Shown in pieces: positions 32,468-44,422 of a DNA stretch of 64,000 nucleotides. A program made the translations under genes and the position numbers. Source of the DNA: Plasmodium relictum (lineage: Eukaryota; Apicomplexa; Aconoidasida; Haemosporida; Plasmodiidae); assembly GCF_900005765.1 (NCBI RefSeq), contig NC_041686.1:806001-870000 (forward strand). Reading direction: 5' to 3'. Position 1 is the first letter of the stretch; every line of letters starts with the position of its first letter. The notes beneath the pieces were generated by a model. The model made no database searches. It was not told the origin of the DNA and worked only from the letters and a program-made list of their open reading frames with translations.

Positions 32468-35251
32468 ATGTTTCTTCAAAAAAAGAAGAAAATATATTAT
32501 TTTTTAGTTACATTAGCACCAGTATATATATATTATAAAAGAAATAAGAAAAATGAGTTTGAAACTATAAAAAATAATAATGACATAGAAAAAATAAAAA
32601 CATTAAATATTAATAATATTTTCTCTTATTTTCCATTATTTATTCTTAATATTTATGATAATTATATATATAATAATAAAACATTAAAAAGAATTTATTT
32701 CACGTATAAAAATTCTAATAGGAAATACTATCATATTAAAAATGTCATAGAAGAAAACGAGGCAAAAATTAAATATGATTTTGTGTATAATGAAAAAAAT
32801 CTGTATAATAAGTTGTACTTTTATGAATTAGTTTTAGAAAAAAGCATAAAGTATGCTATTCTATCTCCACAGTTAAGTATATATATTCTTAAACAATTAT
32901 CTGAATATTGTGTTAACTTAAATACGAGCTTGTATAATGAAAAGGAGTTCAAAAAAAAGAAAAATCATAATGATAAAAAGGAATGGAGCTTTATTAGAAG
33001 TATAAAGAATATTAAAATAAATCATTACGATGAAAGGAATAATAATCAAAAGAAGAATAAGAATATTCAGATGAAAGATAAAGAATTAAGTAAAAAATAT
33101 AATATTTATGAAAAATATGATATACATAAATTTATTGAAGTTGATCTGGAAGAAAAAGATAGAAGAAACAATAGTGACCAAATTAGTTTAAATTTATTGT
33201 ATCTACTTAATCAAGTATATGATAATGCGAATCGTATTTGTTTAAACACTAACACTAACATTTACATTAACTTTTATATGATTAATATATTAAAATATAT
33301 ATGTTATAAAAATTATAGAAATCTACTTTTGAATGATTTAAAGTTTGATGAATTAAGTAGAATATGCAGGAAAAGAAATTTCCTTGATTACATAAATTAT
33401 TATTTAAATTTTTTTTTTAGTGATAAGAGTGATAAAATAAAAAAAGAAAGTGCGAATAAAAGTTTGTTTTATCATAATCCTAATGTAAAGTTAGAAAGCA
33501 TTTATAACTTTTCTAATGATATTGATAAAGGAAATATAATTAAAAACAATGTAGATTATGACGAAGAAGAAAAAAAAAAAAATAATGAAAAATTGGATTT
33601 TAATAATAGTGTTATAAACACAAATAATTTAAAAGATGAATTAGAACGAAAAACAAAAAAACAAATATTTTTTTCGGAATTCTTCAATAATAAAAATAAA
33701 AGAAATAAAAAAAAGAATCAAGAAAATGAAATAAATGATAACGTAAATGAAAAAACAGATGATAGCAAAATGATAGATATAAATAAAAAAAATGAAAAAT
33801 ATATAAATGATAGTAGTGTTAATATAAATAATATTTTAGTAGAAAAAAAAAAAAAATTGTTAGAAGACAAAAATTTTATAAATGATGTAAAAATTTTAAA
33901 TGATCTTTACATAGTTTTGTACTTAAGACTATTATTTGAGTGCTCTATCAAATTGTTAAGCATCAAAAAAAATTTATATTTATTAGATAAAAAAGAAAAA
34001 TTTGAAAAGGAAAACAAAATAATTTACATGAACACATCTGATGTGATAAATGATTTAAAAGTAAACTTTTTGAAAAGATTTCGAAAAAAAGAAAAGGAAA
34101 ATTTTATATTTTCGTATAATAAATTGAATGAATTTAGTGAAAATAAGAAATTTAAAAGAAAAGATATAATTATTTCATTTAATAATTTAATAAATAAAAT
34201 TGATAATTTAAAAAAAAAAAATGGAAATGACTTAAGAAAAGAAGACGATTTAGAAATGAAAAATAAAGATTTTATTTTAATTAATTCAAAAAAAGATATA
34301 CTGCAAAATGAAAGTAGTAGTAACAAGATAAATAATTCATTTTCTTTGTATATGAATAAATTAATGGGAAATGAATTATATTCTATTTTTTCAGATAGTA
34401 AAAAAAAACTTTTAAAATATATTTACGATATGAATACTTATATTGATATGAAAATATATAAAATAAAAAGAAATATAAATTACTATGTTTTTAATTTTGA
34501 TGAAGTTCTAATAAACAAGTACTACAACTTAATTCACAAAAATAATGTAAATAAGATAAATACTCATTTAAATAAATCTAGAGAGAGAAGTATTGATTTA
34601 AAAAAGTTTAATGATATATATTTCTCTATGATAACTAATTTAAATAACATATTTGCATATGTTTATTTGATTGATGAAAAAAAGTGTGCTAATAAAATTT
34701 TGAATATATATAATACAAATATATTTTATAAATATAATTATTTAAATGAAAATCAAAATATTTTTTATAGAAATGATGTAAAAAAATATTTGGATTATTT
34801 TAATAATTTATTAAATTTTACTGATGAAAATAACAATTTTAAAAAAATTGGATTTTTTTACTGTAAAAATGATATTAACCTTTTGTTATTTTTATATAGT
34901 CAGAGAATAAAAAATTGTTTTTATATATTTAAATATATATATAATAAATATAATTTTAAAAAAAACTACTATTTTAATTTTTTGTTCTATAAGCTAAATT
35001 TTTTAATATTATCAAAAAGAGCTTATTTTAATTTTTTTGATTTTACTTATTTTGCTTATAATAATTTGTTTAATTGTTTTTCTTTTTTTTATTTCTTATT
35101 TTCATATTCATATTTGCTTTTTTTCTTAGTTTATCAAATGAAAACATTTTCTTCTATTAATTATTTTAATATATTTACACAATACTGTACGTATATGTAT
35201 TTTTATAAACTTTATAATAACATTAAAAATATATATGATTGTCCTTGTTAA
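32468..35251 (+). CDS. Large membrane-associated protein of unknown function
   Basis: Single exon, 927 residues. The first ATG gives a short basic N-terminus followed by a hydrophobic stretch (IYYFLVTLAPVYIYY, residues 9-23), which could be a membrane anchor. The centre (about 170-680) is highly charged Lys/Asn/Glu low complexity with possible helices. The C-terminal 90 residues are aromatic and hydrophobic (FTYFAYNNLFNCFSFFYFLF, then YLLFFLVYQM), suggesting one or two further membrane segments, and end in CPC. An N-terminal anchor followed by a long soluble region loosely recalls organelle-membrane receptors, but I recognise no family. Start chosen as the first ATG after A-rich leader sequence. 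Confidence 0.6.
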   Translation: MFLQKKKKIYYFLVTLAPVYIYYKRNKKNEFETIKNNNDIEKIKTLNINNIFSYFPLFILNIYDNYIYNNKTLKRIYFTYKNSNRKYYHIKNVIEENEAKIKYDFVYNEKNLYNKLYFYELVLEKSIKYAILSPQLSIYILKQLSEYCVNLNTSLYNEKEFKKKKNHNDKKEWSFIRSIKNIKINHYDERNNNQKKNKNIQMKDKELSKKYNIYEKYDIHKFIEVDLEEKDRRNNSDQISLNLLYLLNQVYDNANRICLNTNTNIYINFYMINILKYICYKNYRNLLLNDLKFDELSRICRKRNFLDYINYYLNFFFSDKSDKIKKESANKSLFYHNPNVKLESIYNFSNDIDKGNIIKNNVDYDEEEKKKNNEKLDFNNSVINTNNLKDELERKTKKQIFFSEFFNNKNKRNKKKNQENEINDNVNEKTDDSKMIDINKKNEKYINDSSVNINNILVEKKKKLLEDKNFINDVKILNDLYIVLYLRLLFECSIKLLSIKKNLYLLDKKEKFEKENKIIYMNTSDVINDLKVNFLKRFRKKEKENFIFSYNKLNEFSENKKFKRKDIIISFNNLINKIDNLKKKNGNDLRKEDDLEMKNKDFILINSKKDILQNESSSNKINNSFSLYMNKLMGNELYSIFSDSKKKLLKYIYDMNTYIDMKIYKIKRNINYYVFNFDEVLINKYYNLIHKNNVNKINTHLNKSRERSIDLKKFNDIYFSMITNLNNIFAYVYLIDEKKCANKILNIYNTNIFYKYNYLNENQNIFYRNDVKKYLDYFNNLLNFTDENNNFKKIGFFYCKNDINLLLFLYSQRIKNCFYIFKYIYNKYNFKKNYYFNFLFYKLNFLILSKRAYFNFFDFTYFAYNNLFNCFSFFYFLFSYSYLLFFLVYQMKTFSSINYFNIFTQYCTYMYFYKLYNNIKNIYDCPC

Positions 35252-35375
35252 AAATAAAGCTAAATTAAATCATTAATAAAATGCATATACTAGTTAAAAA
35301 CAAATGAAAAATAAAAAAAATAAAAATAAAAAATAATTAATTAAAATATGTAATATTATTAGGATTAAAAAAAAT

Positions 35376-35597
35376 TTAAATTTTTGTATTGCACTGTGGA
35401 CATACTTTAATTTTTTCTGTAGATTCTTTATCATCTGATAAAAAAAGAAAAAGAATATAATTGAAAAAATTTTAATTGTAATAATTATACATACAATTTT
35501 TTTTTTTTTTTACTTGTATTAAAAATATAGTATTCACATTCATGACATTTGAAATCAAAATACTTTTCTAACAAAAAAAAGAAAAAAAAAGTTATTG

Positions 35598-35647
<50 letters not shown>

Positions 35648-37723
35648 GATAGTAATATGAAAGTAGAATAATTTTTATTATATATTATATAAAAATATAA
35701 AAAACATTATAGTTAATTTTTACTTTTTTGGATTGATAAAATATCATTTGTTTTATTAGATGTATTTGTTTCTTTTATTTGTTCTTTCTGAAATATAGAA
35801 TTATCAACTTCTGGGCATACAACAATTTTATAACCATATTTCAAAATATCTAGAACTGTTTTTTCGTTTTTATTTATTGGGAATTTCTCATTAATAATTT
35901 CATATTGATATTTAAATTTGATATATTCTATTTTCTGTATATAATAAATTAGTTTTATTCTTAATCTTTCATAAATTAAATCATTAGTTATTTTTAAATC
36001 CTCATCACTTTTATTCAGTTTTTTTAATTCAAAGTTAGTTATTTCACTGTTAGAAAAATTTATTCCTTTTCTTTTTTTTTCTATATCATCAAGTTTTAAA
36101 TTGTTAACAAAGTTTTTAAAGTTTAAATCTGCTTGTTCAATAAAGTCATTTTTGAATTGCTCTATTGACTTGTTAAAATCTTTAGTATACTTATGTATGT
36201 AATCATCTATGCTCTTTTGCATTTTTAATTCTTCTTCTTCATTAAACTTTTTATTAGTTTCTTTATTTATGTTAGTTTGATCGTCATAATAAAAAAAATC
36301 TTGATCTTCTTCAATAAATTGAAATATAGAATCTTTAAAATTTTGTAATTCTTCGTATGTTTCTTTTAATTCTTTTAAATTTTCATCATCAGGAATATCT
36401 AAGTTTTCATCTATTTTTTCTTCAAGTGGAATATTTAATTTTTCTCGGAGTGAATCATTTCTTTTCATTTTTTCTATATTTATTTTTTTTTCAAAAATTT
36501 TTAATAAATCATCATCATAATTAAAATATAAATCATCTTTTAAATTTAATTCAACTTTCTTCATAGCATCAATTAGATTAAATTTTATTTTTTTTCTCTC
36601 ACAAAAAAGGTTGTACCTTTCTATTTTTTTTCTTATAATATCATTTACACATTCTTCATATATTCTACCTTTTCATAAAAAAATAAATAAATAAAATGTA
36701 TAAAATAATATTATTAAAGAACTTAGGATTAAAAAATAATGAGAATTTATTATTTAATAAATTTTAATTTTAATTTTTTTTACTTTTTATTCTTTGTATT
36801 GTTTCTAATGCATTTTGCTTAGTTTTGAAAAAATCTATTATGTTAATAATAGAAAAAATCTATAAATAACAATATTGTCAAAAAAATATAATAAAATAAT
36901 TTTATAATTTTTTATAATATGTTATTTTTAATTAAATTTTATATTTTCTGAATATATTTACTTGTATATCTTCATCTTTTAAAAGAAAAAAATGCAAAGT
37001 TAAAAAATTTTCTGCAAACTTTTTTTCTTTTACTTTTTCACTTATTTCATTAAATATTGAACCTATCTATTATAAGATAAACAAAAAAAAAAAAATTTAT
37101 AGGTTAGAAAAAAGACATAACATTAGAAAGTTATTAATTTGAAATTACTAGTTCTTTGTCTATTTCAAAATGTTTGATAAGGTAAGATAGGCTATTTATA
37201 ATCTTAAAATTCACTCTTGAAAATATTGCATGTATTAAAAGCTTTTTTATAGATTCTTTTTCTAATTCTTTATTTTTTTTATTATTAGAAAGTTGTTTGA
37301 TTTTCATTAAATCATTCATATTTAATATGACATCTTCAAAAAATCTCTACAAAAAAAAAAAAAATAAAATAAAATAATGATGTATACTATATCCTTGCTA
37401 AATGAAAAGTAACTTTAAATATATGTATATCTTTTCTTTTTTTTTTTTCTAACTTCATCTTTACTATTTTTTAAATATCTATAAAAAAATATACAATTTT
37501 TTAACTTATCAAAAAGAAAAAGAGTTTTATTTATTTTCCTAAAGGAGATAATGGTAAATTTTGTTTTTATATTTATTTTTTTTTGTTTTGATCGAGTTAA
37601 TAATGATTTATTATTTTTAATATTATTAATAAAAAATTGTTTATTTTTTATAAGACAAATTGATTTTAATTTTTCAAATAGAATAAAATATAAAAGAATT
37701 ATATTCAGATTTTTAAAATACAT
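35376..37723 (-). CDS. Leader-bearing protein with C-terminal zinc ribbon, seven exons
   Basis: Exons from the 5' end: 37454-37723, 37149-37346, 36962-37066, 36784-36859, 35724-36668, 35514-35567, 35376-35434. Splice phases join to 568 residues. The N-terminus is a signal-like hydrophobic segment (NIILLYFILFEKLKSICL) followed by about 65 Lys/Asn-rich, acid-poor residues, as in apicoplast leaders. The centre is acidic and helical, probably coiled coil (ENLKELKETYEELQNFK; NKSIEQFKNDFIEQADLNF). The last two exons encode a four-Cys ribbon: FKCHECEYYIF and KVCPQCNTKI, the second Cys pair five residues from the end. The same zinc-ribbon-at-the-end layout occurs in several plastid proteins, but I cannot name the family. 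It is transcribed divergently from the next gene, 439 bases apart. Confidence 0.7.
35599..35642. repeat. (TA)n microsatellite in intron
   Basis: About 22 consecutive TA units within the intron between exons 5 and 6 of the reverse-strand zinc-ribbon gene. Length is likely polymorphic. Confidence 0.95.
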
Positions 37724-38162
37724 CTTAAACTTATTTACACAATTCTCAAAGTTTTACTAAAAAAACAAAAAAATAAAATAACTCTTTAAAGAATATTTAA
37801 AGTTTACTAATATTTCCAAAAAATACTTTAAAAAAATTGTAATTTAAAAAAAAAAAAAATTTTTTTTTCTTTTCCATTATTTTTTAATATAATCATTGTG
37901 CATCTAAATGTTTTATGTATTCGTTTTTATCAGTAAATTAAAATAATTCGGAAAAATATTTTATAAAAATAAATAAAAAAAACATAATTTAATTTAATTT
38001 AATTTTTTTTTTTTTTATTATGAATTTGGCATTTCTTTTTTTTTTTTTTTTGGGGGGGGTGATTTTTAGTCGTTAAATGTTTCTTTAGATATTTTTATTC
38101 ATTTGTTTTCTCTTTTTTTGTATTACCTTGTTTTAAATTTAACTTTTTATCTTCTTATTTAA
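37724..38162. promoter_or_regulatory. Shared divergent promoter spacer with a T11-G8 run
   Basis: 439 bases between two divergent leader-bearing genes. It is AT-rich apart from a run of eleven T followed by eight G at about 38041-38059, very unusual in this window, which has almost no G-run longer than three except one six-base run in a coding exon near 39903. G-rich elements upstream of Plasmodium genes have been linked to promoter activity, but a single run is weak evidence and could be an assembly artefact. Confidence 0.4.
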
Positions 38163-40961
38163 ATGATGAATAGATTTTTATTAACCTTAACATTATTTTA
38201 TTTCTTTTTAAATAGTAATTTTATATCAAATAAAAAAATTAAGATTTCTGTTTTTTCGTATGTTATCATAAATGGCAAAAATATAAAATTTCTCAAAGAG
38301 AAACAAAGAATATATTCTAAAAAAAAAATAATTAAATATCAAGATGGTAATTAAAAAATTAAGTATTAAAAAAAAAAGCATCTTCTTTCTTGTATTTGTT
38401 TATACGAATAATAAAATAATGATGAAACAATGCTTTTTTTTTTTCTTCAGTTGTTACACAAAAAGACATCTCAAAAATAAATACGCTTGTTTTAGCTTTG
38501 CTAGAATACAAGGTATAAATGAAATTTATTTAAATTTTTTTAAAAAATAGTAAATTAAAGAATTATATGTAATATATATATATATATATATTTTTTTTTT
38601 TTGAAGAAATTGCATAATAATTTAATTGTTCCTGAAAACTATGTCTTAAAATCAGAAGAGAATGAAAGTAAAAAAATATTTAAACAACATTAAAAATATT
38701 GAAAAAAGCATTTTTTGTTTCTTTTTTTTTTTTTTTTTTTTAGATTTAAAAAATTTTAAATTATGGAAAAAATTACAGGAAATTAAAAGTGAAAAAAGTG
38801 AAAATAAGAGAAAGTACATTTATTTTATTTTAAAGAAAATGAATTTCCCTTTAAATACAATTTTTAGTAATACTAAATATTATAATTTTTTTTTAACATA
38901 GAGAAAATCTAAAAATATATATATATATATTATTTTTAATACAATTTTATACAACTTAGCACAAGAAGAAATAGACAAATATACTACAGAGGATGAAGAA
39001 ATTACGACTATATCCAAGTTGTCAGGTAGAGGAAAGAATACTAATAAGAATAAGATAAAATATATATAAATAAAAAATATATATATTATTTTACTTTATT
39101 TTGATATGTTCTTTTTCATTTTATTTTTATTAAGAGGAAGATAATATAAATTATGATATTAGTGAAAGACAGGAAGTTAGAAAAGAATTGTTTTCACCAT
39201 TTTTTAAAAAGACAAAAGGTTATTTATTTCTTTTTTTTTATATATTTAAAGAATGAATAATTACAAGAGGATGACTATTTTTCTTATTATTAGATAAAAA
39301 AAGTGAAAATATAAAAGATTTTTTGGCTTTATATAAATTTATTCCAAAAATAAATGAGCAAGTATTTTATAAAAAAAAAGAAAAAATGGAATATAAGAAT
39401 TTATTATTTTAAAAAAATTATCTTTTGATTAATTTAATATCAATAAATATATATATTAAATTTTTTTTTTTTTTTTTTTCACAACAGAATATGCTACCAA
39501 AATACTCCAATAAAAGTTTTCGAAAAAAAGGAATTCTTAAATATATTTTATATGACTTGAAAAAAGATGAGAAATTTAATTACCAATATAATTATTATCA
39601 CGATAATATTTATAATAATATAAATGATGATGAATTAAACGATTATTTCAAGTTTTTTATGAAATTTAAAAAAACAAGCGAACATTATGATTTTTTTGTT
39701 AATAGAACAAGATCTTTCTTTAATGGTACTTTATCTTTTTTTTTTTTTTTTTCTATAGAATCATTTATAAATATACTTTATATTTTCATAATAATAATTA
39801 AGTTTTAATATATATGTATATATATATATTTATTTATTTTAATATTTAGAAGAAAATAAAAAAGAGAAAAAGTATTTATTATATACTCGTAGAGAAACAG
39901 AAGGGGGGCATTCATATGATTTTGATAAATGGTTTCTTAAATTTTGTCAATATATTTTTTATTTATTTTGTTTTATTTCATTTTGTTAATAATTTCTTAA
40001 TTTTCATATAAATAATTTCTTGATAAAATTTATAGGTCTTTTTCAGATTTTATAGAAGCCTTAGTATTTTTTAATGTATAATTTTAAAATAACTTAAAAA
40101 AAAACAAAGGAAAAAGAAAAAATTAATAAAAACTTTACTTTTGTAGGATTTATATATTGATTTAAATAAAGAGAATTACGAAAAATTAAAAAAAGACGAA
40201 ACTAAAAAATTAGATATCGTAGACTTCAACATAATATATCCTAATTTTGTTATTCCTAGTAAATAAAAAATGAAAATAAAAATATATTTATTAAATTTTT
40301 TTTTTTATGATTAATATTATTTTATCCATTATCTTCATAGGTGATGATATATGGCCTATTGAATGGCATGGTATGCCACTAGGTAAGTAAATAAAATAAA
40401 ATATATATATATTAAATGAAAAATAAATAAAAAAATAAAAAATTATTTATATAATATTAAGGTATGTATATTGAACAAATAAGAATGGGAGATATAGACG
40501 CAAAATATCATTTTATAAGGAGAAAGATTTTAGATTATTTATTATTTGATTTTAAAACATCAGAATATGATAATAAATATATAAATTTTACTTGGAGAAA
40601 ACTATATTTAGGAATTGCATGGTAGAACAATAATTTAAAAAAAAAAAAAAAGAAAAGAAAAAAATTATTAAAATTTTTTTTTTTATATAATATCAGGTTT
40701 ATTCACACAAGGGGTCATCCAATAGTTATATCTCCTTTTGAAAAAATTCAATTTGATGTTTTTTCAATGGATTTTTGCAAACCTGAAGAAATTCAAGTTC
40801 GATTTAAAAAAAAATAAATTATAAAATAAATGATTAAATAAATATTAATAGTTCATAAACCTTTCTATAAGTTAAATTTATACAATTAAAAAAATTTTTC
40901 TTATAGGGACTTTTTTTGGGATATCTAATTATCCAAGCTCAAACTCATGAGAAAATATTTT

Positions 40962-41017
<56 letters not shown>

Positions 41018-41239
41018 AATGCACTTTATATTTGTCTTTTTTTTTTTTTTTTTTAATAGGAATAATTATAGAGATAGATTTGATTTTTTAAAAAGTAATG
41101 CTATTAAGAATAAATATTATTAAAATTATTTTATTTTATTTTATTTTGTATTATTTATTCACTAATTTTTTAAATTATCTATTTTTTTACATTAGATTTA
41201 GAAATAAATATTAGGAGTGCCGATGAATTAATTTTTTAA
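38163..41239 (+). CDS. Protein with helicase-associated-like repeats, 17 exons, apicoplast-type leader
   Basis: Exons: 38163-38346, 38451-38512, 38607-38667, 38744-38866, 38960-39025, 39135-39218, 39294-39361, 39488-39725, 39850-39931, 40036-40075, 40147-40258, 40341-40382, 40462-40621, 40697-40796, 40907-40962, 41060-41094, 41196-41239. All junctions are GT..AG and phases sum to 518 residues. The N-terminus is a signal peptide (MMNRFLLTLTLFYFFLNSNF) plus a basic stretch. The body holds repeats of the pattern L..Y...h..l.VP..y......W....G..LG..i..IR......L..l.F: LLEYKKLHNNLIVPENYV then ILKKMNFPLN; later NFVIPSDDIWPIEWHGMPLG, YIEQIRMGD and LDYLLFDF; and ISPFEKIQFDV. This resembles helicase-associated (HA) repeats found without a helicase in algae and oomycetes. 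Such repeats are thought to bind nucleic acid. Plastid targeting is inferred. Confidence 0.75.
40963..41012. repeat. (TA)n microsatellite in intron
   Basis: About 25 TA units immediately after the GT of the intron between exons 15 and 16 of the 17-exon gene. The repeat starts at the donor site itself, so length changes leave the splice site intact. Confidence 0.9.
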
Positions 41240-41350
41240 ATTCTTACATTTTATCTTTCAATATTTTTTTTTATTTTATTACTTATTTTTAAATGAATTA
41301 CAAATATATACATTTTTTAAAAATTTCTAAAAATTAAATATTTTTTAAAA

Positions 41351-44055
41351 ATGAAGAATTTAAATATTATAAGTAATAAAATAGTAGAAGAAAGGGTAAG
41401 AGAATATTGTAGAAAAATTGAAGAAAATAAATTAAAAAATGTAAAGGCAACAATAAGAATTGATAAAAATAAAATAAATATTAACAATCGAAAAAAATTA
41501 TATACAGAGAAATTAAGAAATGAAGAAATAGAAAGAAATAATAAGTAAATGTAGACTTAATTTAAAAAAAAAAAAAAAAAGAGATTATTTTATATAAATT
41601 CTTTTTTTTTTTTTTTTTTTAATGTATTATAGTATTCTAAAAAAAAAATTAGAAGGAATTAATAGAAGAGAAAAAAAAACAATAGAACAAATTAGACAAA
41701 TAAGTGTTCAAAAAATGAACACAAATAAAAAGAACTTTTTATTTGAAAATATAAAAAGAGCAAAAATAAAAAAAGAGAATAAAAAAACAAATCATGTGAA
41801 TGATATATCTGTCAAAAACGTAACAACTGTACGCATTATAATAAGAAAAAATGAAGAGGAAATACCATATAGAAAACAAAATTTGAATATTTTAATTTTT
41901 TTTTTTTTTATTATATAGTTAAAAAAAAAAATTGTTTATAAAGGTTATATAGATGATAGCAAAAAGAATTATAAGTTTTATACAGGTTAAAAGAAAAGAA
42001 AAAAATTTAGTATTTCTATATATAATATTTATAATTTTCATTAAATGAAAATTTACAATTGTTATTTCAAGGAAAATAGAATAATCTGAAATTTTTATGA
42101 TATATAAAAAATTCCTTAAGATAAAATATGTTTTTTTCATTTATTACTTTATTTTATTTTTTTTTTTTTATGAAGAAATGAAAGTAGATGAAGGTTCTAA
42201 TCTTAGTATTCTTTCTTTAAATTTAAAAAATAAAAAAGTAAAGAAGTTATTATATAACAAGGAAAAACATCATGAGTTATTGAATGTATAAAAAAATACA
42301 AAAAAAAAAAATAAAAAAAGAGAAGATAAAAAAATATATATTTTTTAAAAATGTAATTTTAGGAATTTTTTGTATAAACATACATACATTTTAAATATTC
42401 CTAAGGATATATATGTATAATGAGATACATTTTTTATTTAAAAAACATTTTTTAGAAATTAAACACTTATGAAGAAATCGCAAAGAATACAACTTTAAAT
42501 GATGAAGAAAGTGTTGATAAAATTCAAAGATTTATTTTAAACAAAAAAAAAAATGAAAAAAAGGAAAATGAGAAACCACTAAGAATTAAACATAGGGTAA
42601 TGTTAGAAAATATTGAAAAGACTTGTGACTTTTATATAAAAAAATATTTCAATGATGATCTAGAGGATTCAAACTTTACAATGGAAACAAATAAAGTACA
42701 AGGCTCCATTGGAAGCCAAAATAATGATTTATTATATTTAAAAAAAAAAAAAAATTCATTTCTTTTAATGAAAAATGAAATATTGTATAAATCAAAAATC
42801 AATGAAGCTCAAGCTTTACTTATTTTTCAAAAAATTAAAGAAAAATTAAGAAAAAATCAATTTTTTTTAAAATCAAGTGCAAACTTAGGCTCATTCTGTA
42901 CTGAAAGTAAATAATATAATAAATTTTTTTTTATTTTCTTGTTAATTTTTTTTTTTTTTAGAATAACTGCAACTTATTTACTATTTATTTTATTATTTTT
43001 TTTTTTCAGATAATTCAACGAATTATAAAAAGGATCTAACTGGTTCTAATTTAATACAAAATCATGTAAGTAAAATTAAAAGGGAAGATAAAAAATTGCA
43101 GAGAAATGTCTCAAAAAATGAATTAAAAAAAAGGAGTACCCAGACAAGTTATAAGAATAAGACTTCAGAAAAAGAGAAAGAAAATAATTTAGATAAAAGC
43201 AATTTTAATGAAGGTAGAGAAAAAGATATAGTAAATGAAGAAAGAGAAGATAAGGATATTAAAAATAAAGTAGAAAACAATTTAGATAAAGAAAATTTAG
43301 AAAATGGTAACATAGAAATGAATTTAGAAGAAAATGAAGTACAAAATGAATTAAATAAAGAAACTTCTAAAATAAAATTAAATTATGATACAATGGAAAA
43401 TAATTTAAATAATGATATATTAGAAATAGACATAGATAAAGATAAAATAGAAATAAAATCAGATAAAAATTCACAAAACGGTAAATTGGAAAATGAATTA
43501 GAAAAAAGTAACATTGTAAATAGTATATTAGAAGATGAAAATATGAAGTATGGAAAAATAGAAGATGATGAGATATATGATAATAAAATAGAGGAAAATA
43601 AGATAGAAAATGTTATATTAAAGAATAATGAAGTAGAAAATAATGAAGTATATGATAATAAAATAGAGGAAAATAAGATAGAAGATAGTAAAATAGAAGA
43701 TAATACAGTAGAAAATAATAAAGTAAATGATGATAAAGAAGATAATATAGAGGAATATAATAAAGTAAATGATGATAAATTAGAAGATAGTAAATTAGAA
43801 GATAACAAAGTAGAAGATGATAAAGTAGAAGATGATAAATTAGAAGATAGTAAATTAGAAGATAGTAAAGTAAAAGATGACAAAGTAGAATATAGTAAAT
43901 TAGAAGATGACAAAGTAGAATATAGTAAATTAGAAGATAGTAAAGTAGAAGATGATAAAGTAAGGGAAGATAAAGTGGAAAATGTTGAGGAAATAATTCC
44001 AGAAAATGGTTTAGAAAAAAATAATTTAGACAAATATGTTTCAAAAGATAACTAA
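41351..44055 (+). CDS. Charged protein with acidic C-terminal repeats, six exons
   Basis: Exons: 41351-41544, 41633-41819, 41919-41985, 42176-42285, 42456-42906, 43010-44055. Phases join to 684 residues. Exon 2 could instead end at 41828, where a second in-frame GT occurs. The N-terminal third is basic and helical (IVEERVREYCRKIEENKLKN; RREKKTIEQIRQISVQKM). Exon 5 contains KTCDFYIKKYFNDD and a segment with LLIFQKIKEKLRKNQFFLK. The last exon is overwhelmingly Glu/Asp/Lys/Asn and ends in a degenerate five-residue repeat (K-V-E-D-D, K-L-E-D-S) from about residue 565 to 660. I recognise no domain. Such acidic repeats are common in Plasmodium proteins, with unknown role. It lies only 111 bases after the 17-exon gene on the same strand, so it could be a separate gene with a very short promoter. 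Confidence 0.65.
43560..43985 (+). repeat. Coding minisatellite of 15-bp units
   Basis: A run of 15-base units encodes K-(V/L/I)-E-(D/N/Y)-(D/S/N) repeats in the acidic C-terminus of the six-exon gene. Units alternate and higher-order 30-base pairs (KVEDD KLEDS) recur, so copy number is likely variable. Confidence 0.8.
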
Positions 44056-44422
44056 AAAAATGAAAATGTAAAAAATTAATTAAAGAATTATAAAGGAAGA
44101 GAAAATTTATAAATTTGAATAATAATACATATAAGAATAAATAATAGAAAAAAAAAAAAAATAGGAAGACAGTTAATTACCATTTTTTTTTTAAAATAAA
44201 ATTTTGAATGATATAATTTAAAATGGTTTTAAATAAAATTTATAATTCAAATTATAAAAAAAAAAAAAAATAATTAAAAGAATAAAAAAAGAAAAGAATA
44301 AAAAAAAAAAAGTTAAAAAGAGTAAAAAGGGAAAAGAAGATAAAAAGACAAAAAAATATAAGTAAAAATCTGTTTAGAGAATGCTAACTCTATTTTGTGA
44401 AGAGTTTTTTTTTTCTTTTTTA
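44056..44422. other. Tail-to-tail spacer
   Basis: About 370 bases of A-rich sequence between convergent genes, including long runs of Lys-like AAAAAG words near 44280-44370. Only 3' UTRs are expected. Confidence 0.7.

Noticed and set aside
38344-38550. 68-codon frame as a separate gene
   Set aside because: It spans an intron and exon 2 of the 17-exon gene in another frame; the spliced frame matches the repeat pattern better.
43383-44044. Two minus-strand Ser/Leu-rich frames
   Set aside because: Shadows of the acidic repeat exon; composition follows the opposite strand's Glu/Lys codons.
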